From Acidobacteriota bacterium (lineage in GTDB: Bacteria > Acidobacteriota > Terriglobia > Bryobacterales > Bryobacteraceae), in NCBI GenBank assembly GCA_025352795.1, contig JANXSF010000136.1, positions 1 to 64,000 on the forward strand: a stretch of 64,000 bases of DNA, written 5' to 3'. The notes below the pieces were generated by a model. The model searched no databases. It was not told the origin of the DNA and saw only the letters and a list, made by a program, of their open reading frames with translations. Positions 56,196 through 64,000 of this stretch are shown here, piece by piece (the stretch's first letter is position 1; the number at the start of each line of letters is the position of its first letter). The translations under genes were made by a program, and so were the position numbers.

Positions 56196-56531
56196 ATGGT
56201 TGGAGAAGCTAGAGCACAAGAAAAGTCAAAGCCCGTCCTCACCAAAGAGGATTTGATCCGCGAAATCAGCCGGGTCTGCGACTTAACCTTAACCGATTCT
56301 CAAGAAGTTTTAGACGGAATGTTTGGCGGAATGGTGAAAGCCCTGTCCGGTGGGGACCGTATTGAAATTAGGGGATTCGGAATCTTTTTTTCAAGGGACC
56401 GCAAGGCCCGCATTGGTCGAAACCCGAAAACCGGCGAACGCGTAGACGTGCCAGAAAAGAAAGTTGGCCGTTTCAAACCGGCCAAAGAACTACTGCGGAT
56501 TGTCAACGGGAAGGAAGATCTGGCGCGATAG
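56196..56531 (+). CDS. HU/IHF-family DNA-binding protein
   Basis: 111 residues, with about 15 residues before the core. The HU fold runs about 17-108: LTKEDLIREISRVCDL, then GDRIEIRGFGIFFSR, the DNA-binding arm RKARIGRNPKTGERVDVPEKK with the intercalating Pro, and FKPAKELLRIV. It bends DNA and compacts the nucleoid. The GGGGGAAAA before the ATG serves as Shine-Dalgarno. Its end overlaps the convergent kinase gene by 29 bp. Whether it acts as HU or IHF cannot be told from one subunit. Confidence 0.9.
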   Translation: MVGEARAQEKSKPVLTKEDLIREISRVCDLTLTDSQEVLDGMFGGMVKALSGGDRIEIRGFGIFFSRDRKARIGRNPKTGERVDVPEKKVGRFKPAKELLRIVNGKEDLAR

Positions 56532-58926
56532 CACGCTCTGCGGCCATGCGCTGTGGATCATCCGGGGCAAGCTTTGCGCGGCGGATCTCCACAGCGCGCG
56601 CCAGCAATTGATTGCCTTCCACCGCTTTTCCATTGTGCACCAGCGCTTGTCCCAGGTTGATCATGGAATCGGCAGTGGTGCGTGCATTGAATGCGCCATG
56701 CAGCTTTGTTCTGCGATCGAAAGCTTTACGGAACCAATCTTCGGCCACCTGAAACTGACCCTGATCTTGTGCCACTCGGCCTAGCAATGCATAGTTCTGC
56801 ACAAACAATGGATCTTCAGGCAACAGCGTTTGCTTCCGGATAGCCAACGACTGTTGCCCTAATTCTGCGGCCTTGTCCAGATTTCCTTTCAGACGATTCC
56901 ATTCTCCAAAATTGACCTGGTCACTGGTTACGAAAATGTTTTTCGGGCCCAGCAGTTTTAAACGCATGGGAATCACTTCCTGCCATAACTGTTCAGCAAG
57001 CGCCAGTTTCCCTTGATTTTGCAGGCATTGGGCCATTGAGGACAGGCTAATGGCAAGGTGCGAACTTTCTTTATCAGGAAACTGTTTACGACGAATCTTC
57101 AACCCTTCTTCCAAATAGGAGGTGGCTTCCACTGCCCCGCCCCGTTCCACCAAAATCTGCCCAAGATTTGTCAAGACGCGCGCCGTACGGGGACTCCAAT
57201 TGCCATGCTGTTGACGTTCAATCGCCAACAATTTGCGCAATACGGCTTCCATTTCGTCCAGCCGCCCCTGGGCTCGCCACACAATGGTCAGATTATTCAT
57301 CAAGGATGTTGTGTAGATATGCGTTTCCCCAAGCAGTCTTTTAGACGTGACCAAGGCGGATTCCATCATGGGTCCGGCCAGAGAATGCTTGCCTTCGTAA
57401 GCCAGAATGAGTCCTAAAAGATTTTTAGTATTGGCCACTTCGGCATCTTCTTCACCCTTCAACAACAGCATGATCCGCAAGCATTCCTGACCGGTCTTTT
57501 CACCGTCCTGATAATTTCCAGTCATGCTGTGAAGCTGCGTTAAGCTCTGCAAAGTTTCAGCCACTGGCCACGAATCATTGCCAAAAACCTGACGCCTTAA
57601 TTCCAACGACCGGTTGAACAACTGCAATGCTTTTTCCGGATTCCCGGAATCACGATAGGATCGCCCCATCATGTCCATCAAACGACCTTGCAGTTCTGGT
57701 TGTCCGGCCAACTCTTTGTCTACCCGGGCGGCACCTCTATCGAGAAGGACCAAGGCAGAAATAGGCTCGCCAGTTTCCGTACGGTCATCCGCTTCATGAA
57801 ACACATCGGCCATAAATTCGGCTACCTGAACAGCAGTATCCCGTTCCTTGCGGGCTTCTTTAGCCACTCGAAACAGAGTCAATCCTGAAAAGATAACGAC
57901 ACAAGCCACAGTGGCTGCGGCAACGGCGGCAATCTTATTTCGCCGAACATATTTTTCCAGCCGATAGGGTAGGCTGTCTGGCTGTGCCAACACTGGAAAG
58001 CCCGCTAGATAGCGCTCCAAATCCTGCATCAGCAGCAGTACAGATCCGTAACGACGTTGGGGCTCTTTTTGCAGCGTCTTTTGAACGATATGGTCTAAAT
58101 CACCTTGCAATCGACTGCGCACTTCCAGGTCCGAAGCGATTTCACTGGCCTGCAGCGGCTCTTCCGTACAGATGGCTTTGACCAGGTTGAGACCATGCCA
58201 AGGTTCGGGATACGGCATGGTTCCGGTAAGAACTTCGAACAGCAAAACACCCAGAGAATACACATCGGAAGTTGTGCCAATAGGCCCGCCCTGAATCTGT
58301 TCAGGACTGGCGTAGAGCGGTGTCAACAGCTTTTCCCCAATCTGCGTTTTGGCCATCTGCATTTGTACAAAATCAGGACGCAGCAATTTGGCGATGCCGA
58401 AATCCAGCAGTTTCGGGATGCCCTGCACATTCACCAGAATGTTATCGGGCTTGATATCGCGATGCACAATCAGATGCTGATGGGAGTAATCCACCGCCGC
58501 GCAAACCTTCAGAAACAATCGCAATCTGGCATGCAAGTCCAGATTCTGACTTTGTATATATTCCACAAAGGAAGAGCCGGAAATATACTCCATGACCACG
58601 TAGGGCTGGCCCGATTCGGTTTCGCCACCATCTAAAAGAGCGGCGATGTTGGGATGATTAAATTGCGCCAGAATCTGCCGTTCGCCACGAAACCGGGTGA
58701 GCATCTCCTCATTGGAAAACTCACTTGTGAGAACCTTTAATGCCACCCGCTTACGAAAGTGACCATCGATCCGTTCCGCCATGTAGACCACCGACATGCC
58801 GCCATCGGCAATGGGGCGGATCAAACGATATGGACCAATGACATCCCCGGCTTTGGGAAGCGAATAGACGCAACTGGGGGAATCGACTGCTTCCATAAAA
58901 GGATCGACCTCAGCGGGGTTGGCCAT
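56503..58926 (-). CDS. Serine/threonine protein kinase with TPR sensor
   Basis: 807 residues. The kinase domain (about 30-300) has GGMSVVY, ATP-Lys in VALKVL, HRDIKPDN and DFGIAKLL. One membrane helix (about 333-352; VAAATVACVVIFSGL) is followed by a long extracytoplasmic part with about nine TPRs (about 400-790; MDMMGRSYRDSGNPEKALQL). This is the PknB-plus-TPR layout common in acidobacteria. Substrates are unknown. It starts 11 nt after the SGNH hydrolase gene and is likely co-transcribed with it. Confidence 0.93.
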   Translation of the reverse strand: MANPAEVDPFMEAVDSPSCVYSLPKAGDVIGPYRLIRPIADGGMSVVYMAERIDGHFRKRVALKVLTSEFSNEEMLTRFRGERQILAQFNHPNIAALLDGGETESGQPYVVMEYISGSSFVEYIQSQNLDLHARLRLFLKVCAAVDYSHQHLIVHRDIKPDNILVNVQGIPKLLDFGIAKLLRPDFVQMQMAKTQIGEKLLTPLYASPEQIQGGPIGTTSDVYSLGVLLFEVLTGTMPYPEPWHGLNLVKAICTEEPLQASEIASDLEVRSRLQGDLDHIVQKTLQKEPQRRYGSVLLLMQDLERYLAGFPVLAQPDSLPYRLEKYVRRNKIAAVAAATVACVVIFSGLTLFRVAKEARKERDTAVQVAEFMADVFHEADDRTETGEPISALVLLDRGAARVDKELAGQPELQGRLMDMMGRSYRDSGNPEKALQLFNRSLELRRQVFGNDSWPVAETLQSLTQLHSMTGNYQDGEKTGQECLRIMLLLKGEEDAEVANTKNLLGLILAYEGKHSLAGPMMESALVTSKRLLGETHIYTTSLMNNLTIVWRAQGRLDEMEAVLRKLLAIERQQHGNWSPRTARVLTNLGQILVERGGAVEATSYLEEGLKIRRKQFPDKESSHLAISLSSMAQCLQNQGKLALAEQLWQEVIPMRLKLLGPKNIFVTSDQVNFGEWNRLKGNLDKAAELGQQSLAIRKQTLLPEDPLFVQNYALLGRVAQDQGQFQVAEDWFRKAFDRRTKLHGAFNARTTADSMINLGQALVHNGKAVEGNQLLARAVEIRRAKLAPDDPQRMAAERAIAPDLPSR

Positions 58927-58937
58927 TTGCGTTTCCT

Positions 58938-60185
58938 TTATTGAGCGACGAGTTCATAGCGCGTGGTTCCAGGTTGTGCCGCAGCAATTTGCCGAGCCTC
59001 CAGTTCGTCACGCAACTCGTTCAGGTTGTCCAGAATGGAAGGCAGATTCCCCAGGTTTTCCTGGCCTAGAGGGACTTCCAATTGGCGCCATCGTAAATTG
59101 TGGACATTGGTTCTTTTAACGGTCAAAGCAAACACTTCCCGCGCCTGTTTCATCATTGGAGTTTCGCTTTCTGCCAGGTTGATGCCTTCGGCCAATTGAG
59201 CTGAAGTAAATTCCCCAACACTCAGGCCATTGATCTTCAATAGATACCTGGCCGCCTTGGCGTTTTTCACTTCCAACATCTGACGATTCATCGATTCTTC
59301 AAAATCGGAAGATTTCACTGCTAACATTAGCCCTGGCAAGCTGGAAGGAACGGGAAGCGGCATTGGTAATGCCTCATCATTCTGCTGCCAATGGTAGCCA
59401 ACAGCATCGGCAGACAATGCGCTTACGACGGTCCTTGAGGCCGACACCAGTTTCCCTGATCTTCCATCAATAGATACGGTAGAAACCACGGCAGGGGCAC
59501 CCCAGGCCTTCAGCAGAGACTCTCCCATAATGAGATGGCCTCCCCAGCCCGGATGCACGCGATCCGGCACAATGGCCTGAGCCCCTTTTTCATCTGTTAA
59601 TTTGGCCTTCTCAAGCACAGCGACCAAGGGCCGGTTGAGATCGGCAACAACGGCGCCCGATTTTTCTGCGACGGTTTTCAGATGATCGCTAAAGCGCAGC
59701 AGGACAGCGTTGTAGCCTCCTGCGAAACTTGGGGCACGGGTAACGTCGTCATAAGGGGATGGCTGAATTAAGGTGAGGCGCAGTTCTGGGGCGGCTTTTT
59801 TCATCACTTCCAGCAGATGATCGTAGCCCTTTGTGTAGGTGTCAAAGATCGCCTGATCAAAAGCCCGGTACCGACCATCGTTCATTCCCAGCATGATGGT
59901 CATGACGGTGGGCTTGTAGCGGATAACGTCACGCTTCAAGCGCTCATCAATTCCACCGCCGCCACCACCGTTCACCGTATCGCCACCCCAGCCGGAATGA
60001 ATGAACTTGACGTTGAGTCGGGGAAAACGCGTTCGAACATAGGTTTCCACCAGAACGGTATACATTTTTTGATCGGTGATGCTGTCTCCGTAAAAGACGA
60101 CGACGTCACCGGATTTCAAATAAAAATCTGCTTGCGAATAGGCAAGCATTTGCATAAAGATCAACAAAGAGAAAATTTTGCGCAT
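58938..60185 (-). CDS. Secreted SGNH/GDSL hydrolase
   Basis: 415 residues from ATG 60185, opening a signal peptide (MRKIFSLLIFMQMLAYSQ). The SGNH blocks are all present: FYGDSITD with the Ser, GWGGDTVNGG with the Gly, MLGMNDG with the Asn and DRVHPGWGGH with Asp and His. The C-terminal 150 residues have no family motif I know. Such enzymes remove acyl groups, often from carbohydrates. TATGCT lies 8 nt before the start. Confidence 0.88.
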   Translation of the reverse strand: MRKIFSLLIFMQMLAYSQADFYLKSGDVVVFYGDSITDQKMYTVLVETYVRTRFPRLNVKFIHSGWGGDTVNGGGGGGIDERLKRDVIRYKPTVMTIMLGMNDGRYRAFDQAIFDTYTKGYDHLLEVMKKAAPELRLTLIQPSPYDDVTRAPSFAGGYNAVLLRFSDHLKTVAEKSGAVVADLNRPLVAVLEKAKLTDEKGAQAIVPDRVHPGWGGHLIMGESLLKAWGAPAVVSTVSIDGRSGKLVSASRTVVSALSADAVGYHWQQNDEALPMPLPVPSSLPGLMLAVKSSDFEESMNRQMLEVKNAKAARYLLKINGLSVGEFTSAQLAEGINLAESETPMMKQAREVFALTVKRTNVHNLRWRQLEVPLGQENLGNLPSILDNLNELRDELEARQIAAAQPGTTRYELVAQ

Positions 60186-60280
60186 ATATGAAAAGCATAG
60201 TATCACGCCGCTAAGGACAAGCACCTAGCCTTACCTAGACTTATGGCACAGCGAACGATGGACTACGGTTAAAGACTGGA

Positions 60281-60309
60281 TTGATGCGGCGCGGCATGTG
60301 CTTTATAGT
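60281..60309 (+). promoter_or_regulatory. Sigma-70-like promoter of the TonB-C operon
   Basis: TTGATG (60281-60286) and TATAGT (60304-60309) with a 17-bp spacer; expected start near 60316, giving a 23-nt leader to ATG 60339. Confidence 0.5.
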
Positions 60310-60338
60310 TCAGTCATAGCCAAAAGTGGTCTTAGAAA

Positions 60339-61277
60339 ATGAACCCAAAAAAATTGCAGCGGAACAGCATGACCCCCACCCTTGCCATCCTGGCCATCAG
60401 CTTGCTCCTGGTCAGCCCGGAGCGGGCACATAGCCAGTCTCAGCGCCCGATCTCCAAAGAAGGTCTCTTCAAAGCCGTCCAGATTGGAGGCTTGTCGAAC
60501 CAGGAACTATCGAGCTATGTGCGCTCCCTGGGAGTCGATTTCAAACTATCGGACGATGAACGTTCCAACTTGCTGAAGTCTGGATTGGAGCGGTCGGTGG
60601 TGGAGGCAATTGCCAACAACTACCGCGCCCCGGAACTTCCTAAACCCACAGCAGCGGAGCTGGAAGCGGCTCAAGTGGCGCAGCTTTCCACTGGCGGACC
60701 GCTGACGCAGGACGATTTGGTGAATCATTTGAAGGGCGGAGTGGGCCCAGCGATCCTGGAAAAAATTGTCGAAAAAAGAGGAATCGCCTTTACTCTGAGC
60801 CAGGACAGTGCCAAAACCATTGAGAACGCCGGTGGGAATCGAAGCCTGTTGGGAGTTTTGTTACTCCGGCAACTGCCACCGTCAGAAGAAATCAAGCCTC
60901 AGCCACAATTAGTGTTGCCGACACTCCAGCTATCGGCGGTGGCCCCCCCGGCCATCCGACCCATTCCTCAAACTGAGATCAAGCCGCCAGTTCAAGCGAT
61001 TACCAAGTCCATTATCCAGGCAACTTTACTGAAGCGCGAAGATACGATGTATCCGGCTTTGGCCAAGCGTGAAAAAATATCGGGTACCGTTCGTTGCGAA
61101 GTGAACATTGACGATAAGGGACTGGTGACCAAAGTGAAGGCGCTCAGCGGCCATCCCGTATTGACTGCCGCAGCCGAAGATTCCATACGCCGCTGGAAGT
61201 ACACACCGGCCAAGCTGGATGGGAAGTCGGTGCAATCTTCCACCATCGTTGAAGTCAACTTTAAGCCCATAAATTAG
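60339..61277 (+). CDS. TonB C-terminal domain protein with tandem N-terminal repeat
   Basis: 312 residues. A charged start then a hydrophobic helix (about 12-28) ending ERAHSQ could be a signal peptide or an anchor. Two copies of a roughly 60-residue helical module follow. One begins ISKEGLFKAVQIGGLS and the other LTQDDLVNHLKGGVG; each contains a G(V/I)xFxLSxD core. After a Pro-rich linker (about 185-225) is a TonB-C domain (about 230-310: YPALAKREKISGTVRCEVNI). No ExbB/ExbD nearby. It may pair with the TonB receptors in this window or elsewhere. Confidence 0.82.
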   Translation: MNPKKLQRNSMTPTLAILAISLLLVSPERAHSQSQRPISKEGLFKAVQIGGLSNQELSSYVRSLGVDFKLSDDERSNLLKSGLERSVVEAIANNYRAPELPKPTAAELEAAQVAQLSTGGPLTQDDLVNHLKGGVGPAILEKIVEKRGIAFTLSQDSAKTIENAGGNRSLLGVLLLRQLPPSEEIKPQPQLVLPTLQLSAVAPPAIRPIPQTEIKPPVQAITKSIIQATLLKREDTMYPALAKREKISGTVRCEVNIDDKGLVTKVKALSGHPVLTAAAEDSIRRWKYTPAKLDGKSVQSSTIVEVNFKPIN

Positions 61278-61288
61278 GACCATTACTG

Positions 61289-62359
61289 ATGCATAACAAA
61301 GGAATAACTTACCTCCGGGCTCCCGGAAAATTGATTCAGGTGGGGGTCACTACAGGGCAATCGCTGTATCGCGAAGAACTGGACAACCTGCGATTGGCGG
61401 CAATTTCCCAGTGGCCGCAAATTATGCGGAACCGTTCGGAATCAGCTCAGGAATTGTCCGTCGCAGTGGCAAAAGCCAAGAACTATCCTGACGGGGTGAT
61501 CTGTCTTTATCTTCAAATGAGCAACCAGGGAAAGCCTTCCGTTTACGTGGAATATTTGAACGTGAACCTGCTGGATTCCATGGTGGACCCGGCACTTGTG
61601 GAAAAATCGAAGGAACAAATTCCGCTATTGTGTTGGTTGTTGCAAAAGCAGTTGAACGGACCTACCGGCTGGGAGCACCTCACTGCCACGTCCATTTCCA
61701 GCGGCACCCATGGAGTGGACGGTTTCGGTGCGGCACGTCTGTCCCCTACCGCTTCGTTTGCACCCTGGGGCAGCGCCATTGTGACTGCAGAAAACACCTT
61801 CCCCGATATTCTGGCTGATCCTTCCATTGCGGAAAAAGATTACCTGATCTATTTACAAGCGTCGAAGCTGTTTCAACAATTGGAGCGCCCTGGGGGTGAG
61901 GATGAAGTCCCCATTCTTTGGGCACAGGCCAGCAAGAGTTACGACGAAGGCAGCATTAATATTGTCAGCGCTGAAGAGGTTGGCAGCCAAAACCGTCGTC
62001 GTATGCTGATTGGTGTAGCTGCTGCTGTGGTCATCAGTTTTGTGGGTTCCTATCTCATTTCGTCATCTGCCAGATCGCAAGCAGCTCCGCGCGTATCTGG
62101 GGCACCGGAAGTACAAAAGGAAATGAAATTTTTCCTGTGGAACAAACCCGCTGTAAAGCCAGAGCAGAAAGCCCTAGTCGCCGTTCCAGGACTTAAAACG
62201 GGCCTAGCCAAGCGGGCCGATGGCACCGAAGCGGCACCGCTGCTGAGACCGGAAGACGCGGCTAAGAAACGGGCCGATGCATTGCAAGCGTTAGGTCTAT
62301 CTCAGCCATCGGATGAGGAAAAACGCAAGGCTGAGGCGCTGAAAGCTCTCACTAAATAG
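61289..62359 (+). CDS. Single-span membrane protein of unknown function
   Basis: 356 residues. A globular alpha/beta N-terminal part (1-230) with YLRAPGKLIQVGVTTGQ and LSVAVAKAKNYPDGV precedes one membrane helix (about 246-264; MLIGVAAAVVISFVGSYLI) and an Ala/Lys/Pro-rich outer tail (about 265-356) with two similar segments, KKRADALQALG and KRKAEALKAL. The positive-inside rule puts the N-terminal domain in the cytoplasm. Eleven nt after the TonB-C gene, so one operon. I recognise no family. Confidence 0.7.
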   Translation: MHNKGITYLRAPGKLIQVGVTTGQSLYREELDNLRLAAISQWPQIMRNRSESAQELSVAVAKAKNYPDGVICLYLQMSNQGKPSVYVEYLNVNLLDSMVDPALVEKSKEQIPLLCWLLQKQLNGPTGWEHLTATSISSGTHGVDGFGAARLSPTASFAPWGSAIVTAENTFPDILADPSIAEKDYLIYLQASKLFQQLERPGGEDEVPILWAQASKSYDEGSINIVSAEEVGSQNRRRMLIGVAAAVVISFVGSYLISSSARSQAAPRVSGAPEVQKEMKFFLWNKPAVKPEQKALVAVPGLKTGLAKRADGTEAAPLLRPEDAAKKRADALQALGLSQPSDEEKRKAEALKALTK

Positions 62360-62475
62360 GAAATATTTGATACCGAGCCGTGACAGCAAGGCAGCAGTAG
62401 CTTTCGCCATGCAAGCGCGCACCAACATCGGCATTCTACCGCGCGTGATGACCCGAATTGTGTCAGAATCAGACC

Positions 62476-62985
62476 GTGAAGATTCCTCGAACCTTTCGGG
62501 CCTTGATGTTGCTTTATTCAAGCGCCTTCGCATTGCATGGCGAAATTCTTAGCCTCAACATCACCATTTCAGGGATGGACTGCGCCTCTTGCGTCACCGG
62601 GCTGGAAACGAAGCTGAAGCGGATGCGCGGCGTTCAATCGGCAGAGTTGAAGCCGGAAAAAAACTTGGCCATCCTGCAACTTTTAGAAGGCAATACCATT
62701 CGCCTGGAACGCATTCGAGATGAAATCAAAGGGGTGGGTTTCACCCCTAAAGAAGCCGTAATCGCGGCCCTGGGACGAGCATCGCAAGAGCACGGGATAT
62801 GGTCATTTACAGTGGAGGGGACAAACCAAAAATTCCTCTTGTCCCCATTGGAACCTGGGATTGCACGGCATCTTAATCCAGGTAAATTGATCCGAATCGA
62901 ATCCTTGCAACCTACGCCTGCCCCCAACATGGAACCAACGCTGGAGTTAAAGTCCCTATCAGCGGTACCTTCAAACGTTCTGTAA
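62476..62985 (+). CDS. Exported HMA-domain (heavy-metal-associated) protein
   Basis: 169 residues from GTG 62476, which begins a signal peptide (KIPRTFRALMLLYSSAFALHG). The HMA domain (about 28-92) has the metal-binding loop GMDCASC and LKRMRGVQSAELKPEKN. The C-terminal 75 residues are unlike known domains. Exported HMA proteins may capture Cu or Hg, similar to periplasmic MerP. CAGAAT with a TG one base upstream ends 6 nt before the GTG. The end overlaps the convergent epimerase gene by 15 bp. Confidence 0.78.
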   Translation: MKIPRTFRALMLLYSSAFALHGEILSLNITISGMDCASCVTGLETKLKRMRGVQSAELKPEKNLAILQLLEGNTIRLERIRDEIKGVGFTPKEAVIAALGRASQEHGIWSFTVEGTNQKFLLSPLEPGIARHLNPGKLIRIESLQPTPAPNMEPTLELKSLSAVPSNVL

Positions 62986-63918
62986 GGACAGTTTGTACCA
63001 GTCCAACGTAAGCCGCAAAGCCTTGTCGATGGGGAACTGTGGGCTATGTCCCAATTCTTTTACGGCCAAAGCAGTATCGGCTTGGGAATCTCGGACATCG
63101 CCTTCGCGAGGTGGTCCGTATTTCGCGGGAATGCTCACGCCTTCAATTTTTTGGAGCTCTTCCCAGATGAAATTCAGTGTATAGCGGTTGCCATTGCCAG
63201 CGTTGTAGACGTTCCCAGCCACGCCTTGGGCTTTGGCTGCTTTGATTAGCAGACCGGCCACGTCGTCGACATAGGTGAAATCGCGCGATTGTTCGCCGTC
63301 TCCGTGAATTAAGGGGGTTGACCGTTCAATCAGGCATTTCATGAACAGGCTGAGCACTCCAGAATAGGCGCTGGAGGGGTCCTGACGAGGTCCAAAAACG
63401 TTGAAAAATCGCAGAGCAACAGCTTCCAATCCGAAGCAGGAATGGAACACACTGCCGTAGTATTCGCCCAAAAGTTTCTGCAATGCATACGGCGATTTTG
63501 GCCGAGGAAGCATGCTCTCAGTTTTTGGCAACACCAGCGTATCGCCATAAGCAGAACTGGAAGCGGCATACACCACGCGTCCGACCTTCGCGTCTGCAGC
63601 GGCGCGATACACAGAAAATGTGCCGTTGATATTCACATCATGCGATGGAATTGGTTCAATGATGGACCGCGGTACCGACGGGATGGCAGCCAGGTGAAAT
63701 ACAACATCGGTGCCTTCAAACACCTTGCGCATAGTGTCGTAATCGCGGATATCGGACTTGTGGAATTCCACACGATCACGAACCTCGGTCAAATTCTCTT
63801 CTTTACCGCTCAGCAGATTGTCGACCACTGCGACTTCCTTCGCGCCATCGGCTAATAGAGCTCGAACAAGCCCCGATCCAATAAAACCGGCTCCCCCGGT
63901 AACAACGACTCGATTCAT
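62971..63918 (-). CDS. NAD-dependent sugar-nucleotide epimerase/dehydratase
   Basis: 315 residues, extended SDR family. GGAGFIGSG is the NAD loop, FHLAAIPSV precedes the active-site helix, and the catalytic set is SSSAYG with YALQK. The C-terminal half has the substrate region NVFGPRQDPSSAYSG and a DFTYVDDVA segment. Most like UDP-glucose 4-epimerase or related C4/C5-acting enzymes that supply surface sugars. Its ATG overlaps the stop of the gene to the right (ATGA), so the two are coupled. Confidence 0.9.
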   Translation of the reverse strand: MNRVVVTGGAGFIGSGLVRALLADGAKEVAVVDNLLSGKEENLTEVRDRVEFHKSDIRDYDTMRKVFEGTDVVFHLAAIPSVPRSIIEPIPSHDVNINGTFSVYRAAADAKVGRVVYAASSSAYGDTLVLPKTESMLPRPKSPYALQKLLGEYYGSVFHSCFGLEAVALRFFNVFGPRQDPSSAYSGVLSLFMKCLIERSTPLIHGDGEQSRDFTYVDDVAGLLIKAAKAQGVAGNVYNAGNGNRYTLNFIWEELQKIEGVSIPAKYGPPREGDVRDSQADTALAVKELGHSPQFPIDKALRLTLDWYKLSLQNV

Positions 63919-64000
63919 CCATTCCTCACAAGTTCATTAATTTGCGCTTCCAGATAGCGAAGCGATCCAGTGGCGATTGTTTCCGCCCCGGGCTTGAAGT
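63915..64000 (-). CDS. C-terminal end of an unidentified gene (partial)
   Basis: The frame runs off the right edge and ends with IATGSLRYLEAQINELVRNG and a TGA that overlaps the epimerase ATG. Only 27 residues are visible, a likely amphipathic helix. Product not recognisable; by position it is probably in the same sugar-nucleotide or glycosylation operon. Confidence 0.55.
   Translation of the reverse strand, partial: FKPGAETIATGSLRYLEAQINELVRNG

Noticed and set aside
1-64000. Mobile elements, phage, CRISPR or tRNA genes
   Set aside because: No transposase, integrase, cas or capsid gene, no regular spaced repeats, and no cloverleaf seen in the intergenic gaps, though I could not run a covariance search.

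Overview
The window looks like chromosome of an acidobacterium of the Solibacter/Bryobacter type (order Bryobacterales). The best clue is the secreted protein at 17207-20428, which ends in the Solibacter-type C-terminal domain (TIGR03437). Supporting clues are an Oar-like carboxypeptidase-regulatory TonB receptor (43140-46355), a Ser/Thr kinase fused to TPRs (56503-58926), and several planctomycete-type secreted families (DUF1501, PSD1/DUF1553, DUF1592, DUF1552, DUF1080, Tat-exported sulfatase). This is inference from gene content; no rRNA gene is present to confirm it. I see no tRNA, rRNA, CRISPR array, IS element, integrase or prophage.

Layout. 1-1838: end of a rhamnulose-1-phosphate aldolase/dehydrogenase fusion. 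1938-8900: four overlapping genes (molybdopterin oxidoreductase, lipoprotein, GT-C-like membrane protein, BvgS-like hybrid kinase). 8901-9447: long leader with a candidate sigma-54 promoter, then a DksA/TraR zinc-finger protein. 9892-14885: housekeeping-type genes (pgeF, an isolated nuoB, a DHH phosphoesterase, a lytic transglycosylase, udk). 15029-15675: HigBA-like toxin-antitoxin locus whose toxin is frameshifted. 15725-25084: amidase, TIGR03437 protein, VOC protein, HtrA protease, DMT exporter, M20 peptidase.

25248-43129 is the accessory, probably polymer-degrading part. It holds an OFA-like MFS transporter, an old-yellow-enzyme-type reductase and a Tat-exported alpha/alpha-toroid lyase-like protein. 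These are followed by DUF1501, a PSD1 di-c-heme protein, a sulfatase and a beta-lactamase-fold hydrolase, and later by a DUF1592 cytochrome, DUF1552 and an ankyrin protein. Several carry twin-arginine leaders, so the chemistry probably happens in the periplasm or outside the cell.

43140-64000: Oar-type receptor, TPR protein, degenerate receiver, DUF2061, Isc-type ferredoxin, lipoprotein, DUF1080 protein, a frameshifted Fic gene, DUF58 overlapping a TonB receptor, PQQ propeller, HU, SGNH hydrolase with Ser/Thr kinase, a TonB-C protein, an unknown membrane protein, an HMA protein and a sugar-nucleotide epimerase.

Two cross-window patterns stand out. Many transcription units have a -10-like hexamer only 6-9 nt before the start codon and no Shine-Dalgarno, suggesting leaderless mRNAs. 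Both recognisable toxin-type genes (HigB-like, Fic) are broken by frameshifts.
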